Shown piece by piece: positions 1 to 6,881 of a DNA stretch of 8,602 bases (the stretch's first letter is position 1; every line of letters begins with the position of its first letter). The translations under genes were made by a program, and so were the position numbers. The notes beneath the pieces are model-generated. The model made no database searches and was not told where the DNA came from. It saw only the letters and a program-made list of their open reading frames with translations. This stretch comes from Parachlamydiaceae bacterium (GTDB lineage: Bacteria > Chlamydiota > Chlamydiia > Chlamydiales > Parachlamydiaceae), in contig JAUXSJ010000308.1 in assembly GCA_030679615.1 (NCBI GenBank), positions 1 through 8,602 on the forward strand, given 5' to 3'.

Positions 1-7
1 CATGTTT

Positions 8-122
8 TAGAGTCCGTAGGACGACTCCCTTTAAAGCCCACTGTGACTGAGAAGCGAGTTTACGAGCGACGAAGGAACTGTGGGAATAAGATAAAAAAAG
101 TATAGAGCTCGTAGAGCGATTC
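8..122. repeat. Pair of short hairpin repeats with covarying stems
   Basis: Two 20-nt units at 8-27 and 103-122 align without gaps at 15 of 20 positions (TAGAG..CGTAG..CGA.TC). Each holds a small hairpin, GTCC-GTA-GGAC at 12-22 and GCTC-GTA-GAGC at 107-117. Two base pairs differ between the units and both arms change together, so pairing is kept. The intervening DNA contains CCCAC at 38-42 and GTGGG at 80-84 that could pair to enclose the middle segment. No reading frame or known RNA family is recognised. This may be a fragment of a structured repeat or a decayed element entering from the left edge. Confidence 0.4.
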
Positions 123-172
123 AAAAAAATAATTAGAATCAAACGCCATAGGAACTTATGGGTAATAGGATG

Positions 173-296
173 GGCCCTGCCTTCGCTTTTTTTCAAGAGA
201 GGCTAATGACAATGCAAATGTCATTTTCGACTCAATCAATTCAATCATAAAGTGCATATGTGGATATCCGAACCAAAAAAAAGCGAAGGCAGGGCC
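173..296. repeat. 124-bp element bounded by perfect 21-bp inverted repeats
   Basis: Arms at 173-193 and 276-296 are exact reverse complements over 21 bp. They run from GGCCCTGCCTTCGC into a T-tract on the left and from an A-tract into GCGAAGGCAGGGCC on the right. The 82-nt interior contains a second hairpin, AATGACA (205-211) with TGTCATT (219-225). The arms are much richer in G+C than the surroundings. Size and shape fit a miniature inverted-repeat element (MITE-like). A bidirectional transcription terminator is an alternative, because each arm ends in a T-run on one strand. I see no clear target-site duplication and no coding capacity. Confidence 0.6.
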
Positions 297-652
297 TACG
301 CACTCCAAAAGGTATGTTGAACCATAGCGACTGATTAAAAAAAAACCTAAAGTCGAGTCTGTGATCTCAATATTTAATTTTCACATATTGTTGCTTAAGT
401 TGATAACATTGCACTATGAGGTATGCCTGGGCACCCTGCTTACTTTTCTTTCATGTTCGCCTGTTATGAATTTTTAGATCTTATGATAAATTTATTTAAT
501 AAATTTTAATGTTATCTTTAATTTAAAAAAATAATTAAATTGTAAAATATTCTTTAATTAATTAGTGATGTAAAACAAATATACATATAACAATTTAATA
601 AAGTTAAAAAAGTAAATTAATTAGTTAATAATTTAAATTAAATAAATATATT
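297..652. other. Non-coding, strongly AT-rich leader region
   Basis: I see no credible gene here. From about 480 onward the sequence is almost entirely A and T, with repeated TTAATTA/AATTTAA tracts leading into the ribosome binding site of the next gene. Several TATAAT-like words occur (for example TATAAC near 586 and TATATT at 647-652), but the composition makes them uninformative. The promoter of the 670 gene presumably lies here but cannot be pinned down. Confidence 0.5.
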
Positions 653-653
653 A

Positions 654-662
654 AAGGAAGGA
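654..662 (+). promoter_or_regulatory. Shine-Dalgarno sequence of the 670 gene
   Basis: AAGGAAGGA is purine-rich and ends 7 nt before the ATG at 670. It is the strongest ribosome binding site in the window and fixes the start of the downstream gene. Confidence 0.75.
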
Positions 663-669
663 AATTATT

Positions 670-1188
670 ATGAATAATGCATCTAACTATGGCGTTACAG
701 CTCAATATTTGAATTATTTTGTTGCTCTTAATAAGCAGGAAGTACAAGAAAAACGTTTTGAAGAAACAACAAAAGAAAATATTGCAAACCAAGGAAGAGT
801 CCAAGGTATTCGTAATCAAGTTATTAATAATCTAACGCTTGATACAAAAGTGCAAAAAGATAAATTACATTTAGAGATAAAGGGTAGAAATATTGGTAAT
901 GACATTACTTTTTATCGAAATTCATTTATTAAATTTTTTGCTAAACTGTTTAATACTTGTCAAGTTTTAGTAATAAATAATAAAGAATTTGTAGTTAGTA
1001 AAAAAAGTCTTAAAGAGCATCTTGAATCCATTCATCATAATTCAAACGAGTTGGAATCGATCACAGATTACAATAAATATTTTAATGACCACAAAGATAC
1101 TATAGTTGATCAGATCTTTAGTGCTTACGAGATCAATCAATTCATTAATGACAAGATTGTATTAGATCATTTAAATAATTTTAGTTAA
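670..1188 (+). CDS. Hypothetical protein, 172 aa, Asn/Lys-rich
   Basis: Function is not recognised. The 172-residue product is hydrophilic and rich in Asn, Lys, Ile and Phe. It has no signal peptide and no convincing membrane span. The N-terminal third (about residues 20-60) is charged and Gln/Asn-rich with likely helices. The middle (about 66-105) contains an IKGRNIGNDITFYR segment followed by FIKFFAKLF and then a short strand-like stretch, QVLVINNKEFVVS. The C-terminal part (about 106-172) looks helical. A strong ribosome binding site and a textbook terminator make it a self-contained transcription unit, which argues that it is real despite its low-complexity composition. Its base composition is more AT-rich than ileS, which could mean a lineage-specific or acquired gene. 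A host-directed effector is possible but nothing in the sequence demonstrates it. Confidence 0.75.
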   Translation: MNNASNYGVTAQYLNYFVALNKQEVQEKRFEETTKENIANQGRVQGIRNQVINNLTLDTKVQKDKLHLEIKGRNIGNDITFYRNSFIKFFAKLFNTCQVLVINNKEFVVSKKSLKEHLESIHHNSNELESITDYNKYFNDHKDTIVDQIFSAYEINQFINDKIVLDHLNNFS

Positions 1189-1214
1189 TGAATCTTTTAT
1201 AGTCGATATTATTT

Positions 1215-1249
1215 AAAAGCTTTTCACATTGTTGAAAAGCTTTTTTTTT
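1215..1249 (+). terminator. Intrinsic terminator after the 670 gene
   Basis: A 12-bp perfect stem, AAAAGCTTTTCA (1215-1226) with TGAAAAGCTTTT (1233-1244), closes a 6-nt loop and runs into an uninterrupted T-tract to 1249. It begins 26 nt after the stop codon. The A-tract at its left foot would also allow some termination of leftward transcription from the convergent operon. Confidence 0.85.
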
Positions 1250-1303
1250 AATACAATTGTAAAAATAAATTCAATTGAGCGTAGACTGCTAAACAGTCTC
1301 TAA

Positions 1304-1335
1304 AATCATCGATTTAGCTAGTGGCATCGATGATT
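1304..1335 (-). terminator. Probable terminator of the ileS operon
   Basis: A 10-bp perfect stem, AATCATCGAT (1304-1313) with ATCGATGATT (1326-1335), encloses a 12-nt loop and lies 22 nt beyond the stop of the minus-strand oxidoreductase gene. On the minus strand it is followed by TTTAGAGAC, a weak U-run. A second hairpin, AGACTG/CAGTCT (1283-1299), comes next. The position fits the operon end, but the short T-run makes intrinsic termination less certain. Confidence 0.5.
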
Positions 1336-1357
1336 AATGGTTGAAGTTTTTGTTTGT

Positions 1358-2350
1358 CTATTGATTGTAAAGATTGTCAACGAGTTCTTTCGCATAAAGA
1401 GCATGATATAACAATCCTTTAGAACCCATTCCAGTTAGAATCCATTGATTAGGACTTATTTCTTTTATAATAGGAAGGTGATTAGGCGTAGACACCCTTA
1501 CACCTGCATAACTTTTTAAAATTTGCGAATCTTTTAATGGTGGGTATAGTTCAATCGCTTTTGATAAAAGCTCATTTTTTGCGATTTCTATGTCTTCAAA
1601 TTCATGACTGAAATCACGTTCATATGTAGCCCCTACAAAACAACTCTGATTTCCTTCTTTCATCGCAATATAAGTATTAGAATTAATAGGGTAATTTAAT
1701 GGAGGTATGTCTAAAGGCCATTGTAATTCTAAGACCTGACCTTTTACAAAGGTCAAAGGCAATTTTAATTCGGGAAGATATTTGAATCCAGACCCAATTG
1801 TTAATATGATTTGATCAAACGTATTTAATACTTGTAGATTTTCAATAGACTGAATAACTAATTGTGCGCCTTTTTTCTCACATGCTTTCCAAAGGCCATT
1901 TAAATACTTTAAACAATGTACGGTGATTCCATCCTTTATCCATAATCCAGGTACTGCAGTACATTGTGGAATCAATTTTTGACATTCATCACTATCTAAC
2001 CATGCTGTTTCATTAGGATGATTTTTAGCGCAAAACTTAAAATCACCTTCCTGTAGTTGTGTCAAAGCTAGTCGTAAAATGCCTTTATTAACAGATATAA
2101 CAGGCTCATTTAATGCATCAGAAGCAATATTTAAAAGCTGTTTGGTTTCTTCAATCCCTTCAAATCCTTTTCGATTTAGTTTTGCATGTGCGCCACTAAA
2201 GGGATGAAGCAATCCGGCTGCAATTCCAGAGGCTCCACCGCCAATTCCATTTTTGTCATATAATGTTACTGTTACATCAGGAAATCGTTTTAGAAGATTC
2301 CAAGCTACAGCTAATCCACAAAATCCTGCGCCAACAATTGCAACTTTCAT
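1358..2350 (-). CDS. DAO-family FAD-dependent oxidoreductase
   Basis: This is a predicted flavoenzyme of 330 residues oxidising an amine or amino-acid-like substrate; the actual substrate is unknown. The N-terminus carries a Rossmann FAD-binding motif, VGAGFCG (6-12; Gly7, Gly9, Gly12), ending at an acidic residue (Asp32) after the second strand. It is followed by the GGGASGIAAGLLHP stretch (37-50) typical of the DAO/ThiO/MnmC-oxidase fold. The C-terminal flavin-contacting part has GVRVSTPNHLP (283-293) and TGMGSKGLLYHAL (305-317). Length is normal for a single-domain family member, and there is no MnmC methyltransferase half. The ATG lies 3 nt after the ileS stop, and the only upstream ribosome-binding-like bases are weak, so translation is probably coupled to ileS. 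Glycine oxidase (ThiO), D-amino-acid dehydrogenase or an MnmC-like tRNA modification activity cannot be separated by inspection. Confidence 0.85.
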   Translation of the reverse strand: MKVAIVGAGFCGLAVAWNLLKRFPDVTVTLYDKNGIGGGASGIAAGLLHPFSGAHAKLNRKGFEGIEETKQLLNIASDALNEPVISVNKGILRLALTQLQEGDFKFCAKNHPNETAWLDSDECQKLIPQCTAVPGLWIKDGITVHCLKYLNGLWKACEKKGAQLVIQSIENLQVLNTFDQIILTIGSGFKYLPELKLPLTFVKGQVLELQWPLDIPPLNYPINSNTYIAMKEGNQSCFVGATYERDFSHEFEDIEIAKNELLSKAIELYPPLKDSQILKSYAGVRVSTPNHLPIIKEISPNQWILTGMGSKGLLYHALYAKELVDNLYNQ

Positions 2351-2353
2351 TCA

Positions 2354-5300
2354 TTATATCTTTTGTATTTCAATTTTAGTCAATTCCCCATTAAGATCCC
2401 ATTCAGTTCCTTGACATGGACCAAAATTGATTTTTTCTGCGAGCACTTCATTGCATATCATTTCTTTATAGTGATTAAAACAAGCATGAATACGATCACT
2501 TCCTTCTATCATTAGAGAAATGCGATCTGTTACAGCATAACTAGCATCACGTCTCATGGTATTCACTTTATTAATGATTTCTCGAGCTAAACCTTCTAAT
2601 AAAAGTTCTTCATTAAGAGTTGTATCAAGTGCAATCGTTATGAGACCTTCATTTGCAGCAATTAAACCTTCATGAACTACTCTTTCAACTTGGACGTCTT
2701 CAGGAGTTAATGTGTAGGATTCTCCTTCTAAATCAATTGTCATATTTTTTCCATCGAGTAGGACTTGTAATTTATCTTGGGTTAATCCCTCGATAGCAAT
2801 TTGGGCTGCACGCATGAGTTTTCCTACTTTTTTACCTAAAATACGGAAATTTGCTTTAGCGTGAAGTTTGACAAATTCGTGCTCATTTTGACTAAAATTA
2901 ACGGTTTTCACGTTGAGTTCATCTTCAATTAAATGCTGTTGATCTTTTAAAAATGAAAGGACTTTAGGGTCCGAAGAAGCAATATGAGCTGCCGGTAAAG
3001 GTTGACGAACTTTATATTTATGTTCTTTTCTCAATGAGTGCCCTAAGCTGACTGTCACTTGTACAGCTTCCATTTCTGCTTCTAATTTTTCACGACGTCG
3101 CTTTTTTTCATAAGGAGGAAAATCTGTTAAGTGGACAGATTCTGGCATTTCTGATGTACGCATGTTTTGATAGATCATTTCAGAAAGAAAGGGCACATAG
3201 GGAGCAGCGATTTTCGAAAGGGTCATTAATACATGATAAAGAGTTGCAAAAGCTTGATTACGATCAGGTGTTTCTTCATGTTCCCAGAATCTTCTTCTTG
3301 ATCTTCGAATGTACCAATTAGTTAACTGATCAATAAACTGAACAAAGGGTTCAACCGCAGTGGATAAATCATAACGATCCATTCCTAATTCAACTTCATG
3401 AATTAGTTTATTAATTAAAGAAATCATCCATTCATCTAAAGGTTGGTCTAATTGCTCAGGTAGAGAAGAGGGACTCCAGTTATAAATTCTTGCATACGTG
3501 ATGAAAAAGCTATAGGCATTCCAAAGAGGAAGGATGATTTGACGAAGAATTAATTCTACCCCATGTTTTGAAAAAGCTAAATCATCCGCTTTAACTGCAG
3601 GACTATGTAGTAAGTATAAACGAATCGCATCTGCTCCAAATTGATGAATCACATCCACTGGATCTGGATAATTTTTTAGGCGTTTAGACATCTTCATGCC
3701 GTTTTCAGCCAACACCAATCCATTAACAATGACATTTTTGAATGCAGGTCGATCAAATAAAATGGTCGATAAAATCGTTAATGTATAAAACCAACCGCGC
3801 GTTTGATCTAAACCTTCAGCAATAAAGTCTGCAGGAAAATTTTCTTCAAACAGTGCTTGGTTTTCGAAAGGAAAATGATTTTGTGCATAGGGCATTGAAC
3901 CTGATTCAAACCAGCAATCGAAGACTTCAAAAATACGTTTAAAAGTCTTTCCATTTTTTTCGAAAGTCAAGTGATCAATAAAATGACGATGTAAATCTTC
4001 AATTTTTTCTCCAGTTAGTTCTTCCAATTCCCGAATGCTTCCTATGACAGCAATTTCTCCATCATCTGCTCTCCAAAGAGGAATTGGAGTACCCCAATAA
4101 CGATTACGGCTAATATTCCAATCTCTTGCTCCATCAAGCCATTTGCCAAATCGACCATATTTAATATGGTCTGGAGTCCAATGAATTTGTTCATTAGAAG
4201 CTAAAAGCTTTGATTTTATTACTTCAACTTTGACAAACCATGTTTGAACTGTTTTGTAAATTAAAGGAGTGTCAGTACGCGGGCAAAAAGGATAACGGTG
4301 ATGAATTGTGGCTTGGTGGAATAGTTTATGCTCATCTTTTAATCGACGAATAATGTCCTTATCAGCTTCTTTTACAAATAAGCCTACATATTCAGGTACT
4401 TCATTCGTAAATAAGCCGTTATTATTTACCGGACACACAGGAGTAATGTGAGCACGTTGGCAAGCATAGAAGTCCACCTCTCCAAAAGCTGGAGCTGTTT
4501 GCACAATGCCTGTCCCATCTTCTAATGAAACAGTGTCTTCCAAAATAATTCGGAAAGCACCATCTTTTTGATGTTCTGCAAAGTGATTGAATAGAGGAAT
4601 ATAGCGTTTTCCCTCTAATTCTATACCCGGGATTTGTCGAATGAGTGTGTAATCTTCGGTGTTTTTATAGTAGGATAAAAGACGTGATGAAGCTAAAATG
4701 TAATGACGTTTTGAAGTGTGATCTAAAATTTCGGAATATTCGATGAGGGGATTCACCATCAAGGCTAAATTTGAAATCAAAGTCCACGGGGTTGTTGTCC
4801 AGGCTAAGAAATAAGTATTGGATTCATCGCGTGATTGAAAAGCGATAGTAATAGAAGGATCATCGACATCCTTATAATTTTCTGAAGCCTCAAAATTTGA
4901 TAGGGGAGTGCCGAGTTTTGCTGAAAAAGGCATGACTTTTAGGCCTTCATAAACAAAACCTTTTTCATAAATTTCTTTAAAGACCCACCAAACACTTTCC
5001 ATGAAAGGTTTGTCCATTGTGCGATAAGTATTATTGAAATCGACCCAACGCCCCATGCGATTAACAATTGTTTTCCATTCTTCAGTATAACGTAAAACGA
5101 TACTTCGACATTCTTCATTAAAACGTGCGATACCAAATTTTTCGATAGATGGAGCGCCTGATAAATTGAAATTTTTTTCGATTTCGCTCTCAACAGGAAT
5201 TCCATGGCAATCCCAGCCGAAACGACGGGGGACATAAAATCCTTTCATTGTTTTATAACGTAAAACAACATCTTTAATGGTACCGGCAAGAATATGACCA

Positions 5301-5464
5301 TAATGAGGAAGTCCGGTCGCAAAGGGAGGACCATCGTAAAAAGTGAAAAGTGGATCATTTTGACGCTGTTCGACAGATTTTTCAAATATTTTTGACTCTT
5401 GCCAAAACTTTAGGATGTTTTTTTCACGTTGATCGAAAGATTCATGGGTAATTTCTTTGAACAT
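2354..5464 (-). CDS. ileS: Isoleucyl-tRNA synthetase
   Basis: This cytoplasmic class Ia synthetase charges tRNA-Ile with isoleucine using ATP and hydrolyses mischarged valine. The 1036-residue product is full length. The HIGH signature is HYGH at 54-57 in PPFATGLPHYGH. The CP1 editing domain spans roughly 190-400, with the Thr-rich peptide TTTPWT (223-228) and GTGIVQTAPAFGEVDF (317-332). The catalytic core resumes with DWNISRNRYWGTPIP (448-462), CWFESGSMPYA (517-527) and GLDQTRGWFY (551-560). KMSKR is at 591-595, followed by the anticodon-binding helical domain with NWYIRRSRRRFW (716-727) and a long C-terminal extension. The motif style (HYGH, APAFGEVDF, RNRYWGTP) is that of the eukaryote/archaeal-like IleRS known in Chlamydiae. 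From family knowledge this form is often insensitive to mupirocin. The start ATG sits just inside the intergenic gap shared with divergent ssrA, with only a weak AAGAG-like ribosome site. Confidence 0.97.
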   Translation of the reverse strand: MFKEITHESFDQREKNILKFWQESKIFEKSVEQRQNDPLFTFYDGPPFATGLPHYGHILAGTIKDVVLRYKTMKGFYVPRRFGWDCHGIPVESEIEKNFNLSGAPSIEKFGIARFNEECRSIVLRYTEEWKTIVNRMGRWVDFNNTYRTMDKPFMESVWWVFKEIYEKGFVYEGLKVMPFSAKLGTPLSNFEASENYKDVDDPSITIAFQSRDESNTYFLAWTTTPWTLISNLALMVNPLIEYSEILDHTSKRHYILASSRLLSYYKNTEDYTLIRQIPGIELEGKRYIPLFNHFAEHQKDGAFRIILEDTVSLEDGTGIVQTAPAFGEVDFYACQRAHITPVCPVNNNGLFTNEVPEYVGLFVKEADKDIIRRLKDEHKLFHQATIHHRYPFCPRTDTPLIYKTVQTWFVKVEVIKSKLLASNEQIHWTPDHIKYGRFGKWLDGARDWNISRNRYWGTPIPLWRADDGEIAVIGSIRELEELTGEKIEDLHRHFIDHLTFEKNGKTFKRIFEVFDCWFESGSMPYAQNHFPFENQALFEENFPADFIAEGLDQTRGWFYTLTILSTILFDRPAFKNVIVNGLVLAENGMKMSKRLKNYPDPVDVIHQFGADAIRLYLLHSPAVKADDLAFSKHGVELILRQIILPLWNAYSFFITYARIYNWSPSSLPEQLDQPLDEWMISLINKLIHEVELGMDRYDLSTAVEPFVQFIDQLTNWYIRRSRRRFWEHEETPDRNQAFATLYHVLMTLSKIAAPYVPFLSEMIYQNMRTSEMPESVHLTDFPPYEKKRRREKLEAEMEAVQVTVSLGHSLRKEHKYKVRQPLPAAHIASSDPKVLSFLKDQQHLIEDELNVKTVNFSQNEHEFVKLHAKANFRILGKKVGKLMRAAQIAIEGLTQDKLQVLLDGKNMTIDLEGESYTLTPEDVQVERVVHEGLIAANEGLITIALDTTLNEELLLEGLAREIINKVNTMRRDASYAVTDRISLMIEGSDRIHACFNHYKEMICNEVLAEKINFGPCQGTEWDLNGELTKIEIQKI

Positions 5465-5498
5465 AGGGTAACTCTTGAATTTAGAGGATAATAGTTTG

Positions 5499-5531
5499 GG
5501 TATAAGTGTATCATTTTTCTCTTTTTGTAAA
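5499..5531 (-). promoter_or_regulatory. Tentative ileS promoter
   Basis: On the minus strand TTTACA (5526-5531) could act as a -35 box, with TACACT (5505-5510) 15 nt later or TATACC (5499-5504) 21 nt later as a -10 box. The gap to the divergent ssrA is only about 95 bp, so an ileS promoter must lie here. Spacing is imperfect for each combination. Confidence 0.25.
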
Positions 5532-5550
5532 AGCTGAAAGTTAATATAAT
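5522..5550 (+). promoter_or_regulatory. ssrA promoter
   Basis: A perfect TATAAT -10 box at 5545-5550 ends 9 nt before the mature tmRNA 5' end, so the primary transcript probably starts 1-3 nt upstream and is trimmed. A weak TTTTTG at 5522-5527 lies 17 nt upstream in the -35 position. It overlaps the candidate ileS promoter on the other strand, so the two divergent units may compete for polymerase. Confidence 0.6.
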
Positions 5551-5559
5551 AAATAGTAT

Positions 5560-5992
5560 GGGGGTGTAAAGGTTTCGACTAGGAAGTGAAAAATTGATTG
5601 CATGCAGAGGACGTCGGTTGGCCTCTTTAATCATCCGATAATATTTTTTAAATGGCATCACAGCCAAAAAAGCAACAATTTACGATTTCCCTGCAAATGA
5701 ACATGTTTCAAATGCACAAGGTTTCCTAGCTGTTGCTTAAGCTTTTTAAGACCTAACAGTCTTAATAGCGCGATAGTCTTAGATTAGACCAAGGATCTAG
5801 GAGTCTATCGCATTATTGATCTTGGTGTGGAATAAATTCCGACTGTTTTTAGGAATTTATTTCGAGATTAAATAAAACAAACCAACTTTAGTGTCTGCAT
5901 TCTGCATCGAAGTTGGTATTTTCAGAATGCTAAGCATGTAGTAGTCAATTCGTAGTTTGCCAAGGACGAGAGTTCGATTCTCTCCACCTCCA
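5560..5992 (+). ncRNA. ssrA: Transfer-messenger RNA (tmRNA)
   Basis: tmRNA acts with SmpB to rescue stalled ribosomes and add a degradation tag. The alanine-tRNA-like end is complete: GGGGGTG (5560-5566) pairs with CACCTCC (5985-5991), including the G3-U wobble read by alanyl-tRNA synthetase. The T-arm is GAGAG/CTCTC around TTCGATT, and A5992 is the discriminator. CCA is not encoded and must be added. GGTTTCGACT forms the D-like loop. Upstream of the tag is a knot built on GAGG/CCTC with TCGG/CCGA (about 5608-5640). After it come a pseudoknot from GCGATAG/CTATCGC with ACCAAGGATC/GATCTTGGT, a GAATAAATTCC/GGAATTTATTTC stem, and a final knot from AACCAACTT/AAGTTGGT with GCATTCTG/CAGAATGC. The 433-nt length suits a one-piece chlamydial tmRNA. 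Its 3' end has been used as an integration site. Confidence 0.97.
5654..5740 (+). other. tmRNA tag-peptide reading frame
   Basis: The frame ends ...SNAQGFLAVA followed by TAA at 5738-5740; the hydrophobic LAVA end is a typical protease-recognised tag terminus. The resume codon is uncertain. In-frame candidates are GGC at 5654 (28 codons), GCC at 5663 (25 codons, starting AKKATIYDFP) and GCA at 5672 (22 codons, the same length as the C. trachomatis tag as I recall it). The TAA is followed by the downstream pseudoknots, as expected. The alternative frame from GCA at 5655 ends at TAG without a hydrophobic tail and is rejected. Confidence 0.75.
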
Positions 5993-6036
5993 AAAAACAA
6001 AAGGCTTCATTCTTCGGAATGAAGCCCTTTTGTTTT
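5979..6036. repeat. attL-like direct repeat: tmRNA 3' end plus terminator
   Basis: This segment comprises the 3' half of the tmRNA T-stem, the acceptor strand and the terminator. It recurs at 7927-7983. The first 15 nt (TCTCTCCACCTCCAA) are identical. Over 58 aligned positions there are four substitutions and one gap. This copy is joined to the functional tmRNA, so it is the junction that keeps ssrA intact after integration. Confidence 0.75.
5994..6036 (+). terminator. ssrA intrinsic terminator
   Basis: The arm AAAACAAAAGG-CTTCATTC (5994-6012) and the arm GAATGAAGCCC-TTTTGTTTT (6017-6036) pair almost completely around a UUCG tetraloop, with a single unpaired C on the 3' side. The 3' arm supplies the U-rich tail. 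It begins directly after the tmRNA 3' end, which also implies 3' trimming before CCA addition. Confidence 0.9.
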
Positions 6037-6091
6037 GGATCAAATTCGAACAGTAAGAAATCGCGACTAGTAAAGCTGCGCTGACTCATAA

Positions 6092-6124
6092 AAAAACTCC
6101 ATGAAACTGTTTTAAGGAGTTTTT
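6092..6124. terminator. Second A/T-flanked terminator hairpin
   Basis: AAAAACTCC (6092-6100) pairs with GGAGTTTTT (6116-6124) over 9 bp with a 15-nt loop. The A-tract on one side and T-tract on the other allow function in both directions. It separates ssrA from the promoter of the next gene and would insulate the island cargo from read-through. Confidence 0.6.
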
Positions 6125-6190
6125 CACATTAGGAATCAAAATTCAAATTGATTTAATGATTAGTCACCTAGCCTCCCATATTTTTTAATC

Positions 6191-6219
6191 TTGACAACAC
6201 CCCCGATTTATTACATAAT
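6191..6219 (+). promoter_or_regulatory. Sigma-70-type promoter of the DUF6580 gene
   Basis: A perfect TTGACA (6191-6196) is followed after exactly 17 nt by CATAAT (6214-6219, five of six consensus bases). Transcription would begin near 6226, leaving a leader of about 22 nt before the ATG at 6248. This rules out translation from the in-frame TTG at 6191, which is the first codon-like triplet of the -35 box. Confidence 0.75.
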
Positions 6220-6247
6220 TCACATAAAATTCCCGATAGGTATCCCA

Positions 6248-6793
6248 ATGAATATTTCAAAGTTGTTTGTTGCTGTAGGGCTTGTTTTTATTGGTCTGAT
6301 GAGTCGTTTCATTCCTCATCTTCCAGATTTTACTGCGCTTAGTGCTATTGCCTTATGCAGTGCCTGTTATTTGAGTAGCCGAACAATTTGCTTGAGTACG
6401 GTTTTTCTAACTCTCCTGATTAGCGACTTGCTTTTGGGTTTTCATACTACAATACTTTTCGTTTATGCGGGCATGGGCTGTATTACGTTGTTAGCTTTAA
6501 GGCTAAAAAGCTATATATCATTGATGCGCATGCCCCTCTTCTCATTAGGAGCTTCTGTTATACTTTACCTCATTTCGGATTTTGGTGTGTGGTTGACAAG
6601 CGGCATGTATGAAAAAAGTTTTAATGGATTGATTTTGTGTTATACAGCAGCCTTGCCATACCTTAGAAATTTGATTTTAGGTGATCTGTTTTATTCCGGT
6701 GCACTTTATCTCATTGGCGCATTCCTTATAGCTAAAGCCACCTGTCTGTCTGATGCTAATGAAGCCATAAATGATTTTAGCCCTTCACTTTAA
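6248..6793 (+). CDS. DUF6580-type integral membrane protein
   Basis: This is a predicted inner-membrane protein of 181 residues with about six hydrophobic segments (near 5-18, 28-42, 46-64, 68-85, 97-115 and 145-163). Its signature stretches match what I know of DUF6580 proteins: RFIPHLPDFTAL (20-31), SDLLLGFHTT (59-68), DFGVWLTSGMY (111-121) and LPYLRNLILGDLFYSG (136-151). The family resembles ECF-type transporter S components in its fold-like pattern, but no substrate is established, so transport is only an inference. The frame is open back to a TTG at 6191, but that lies in the promoter. The ATG at 6248 has AGG 7 nt upstream and starts directly with a hydrophobic helix, so it is preferred. 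The dioxygenase gene follows after 88 nt on the same strand and may be co-transcribed. It lies inside the putative tmRNA island. Confidence 0.8.
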   Translation: MNISKLFVAVGLVFIGLMSRFIPHLPDFTALSAIALCSACYLSSRTICLSTVFLTLLISDLLLGFHTTILFVYAGMGCITLLALRLKSYISLMRMPLFSLGASVILYLISDFGVWLTSGMYEKSFNGLILCYTAALPYLRNLILGDLFYSGALYLIGAFLIAKATCLSDANEAINDFSPSL

Positions 6794-6881
6794 GTTCCAA
6801 TTTTGCTTGTCGTAGGACAAAGCTTATGCGATGATGAAAAGGGCCGAGACTGGATAAAGACAAAAATGACTCATCATAACC

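Noticed and set aside
625..819. Minus-strand 64-residue frame
   Set aside because: It overlaps the AT-rich leader and start of the 670 gene on the opposite strand; its hydrophobic Phe/Leu-rich translation reflects base composition.
4939..5235. Minus-strand 98-residue frame
   Set aside because: It is an out-of-frame shadow inside the unmistakable ileS coding sequence.
5410..5667. Minus-strand 85-residue frame
   Set aside because: It spans the ileS start, the divergent promoter gap and the 5' part of tmRNA, and has no family resemblance.
6037..6190. Integrase remnant next to attL
   Set aside because: I looked for a tyrosine-recombinase tail between the ssrA terminator and the DUF6580 promoter; only a terminator hairpin and no sustained frame are visible.
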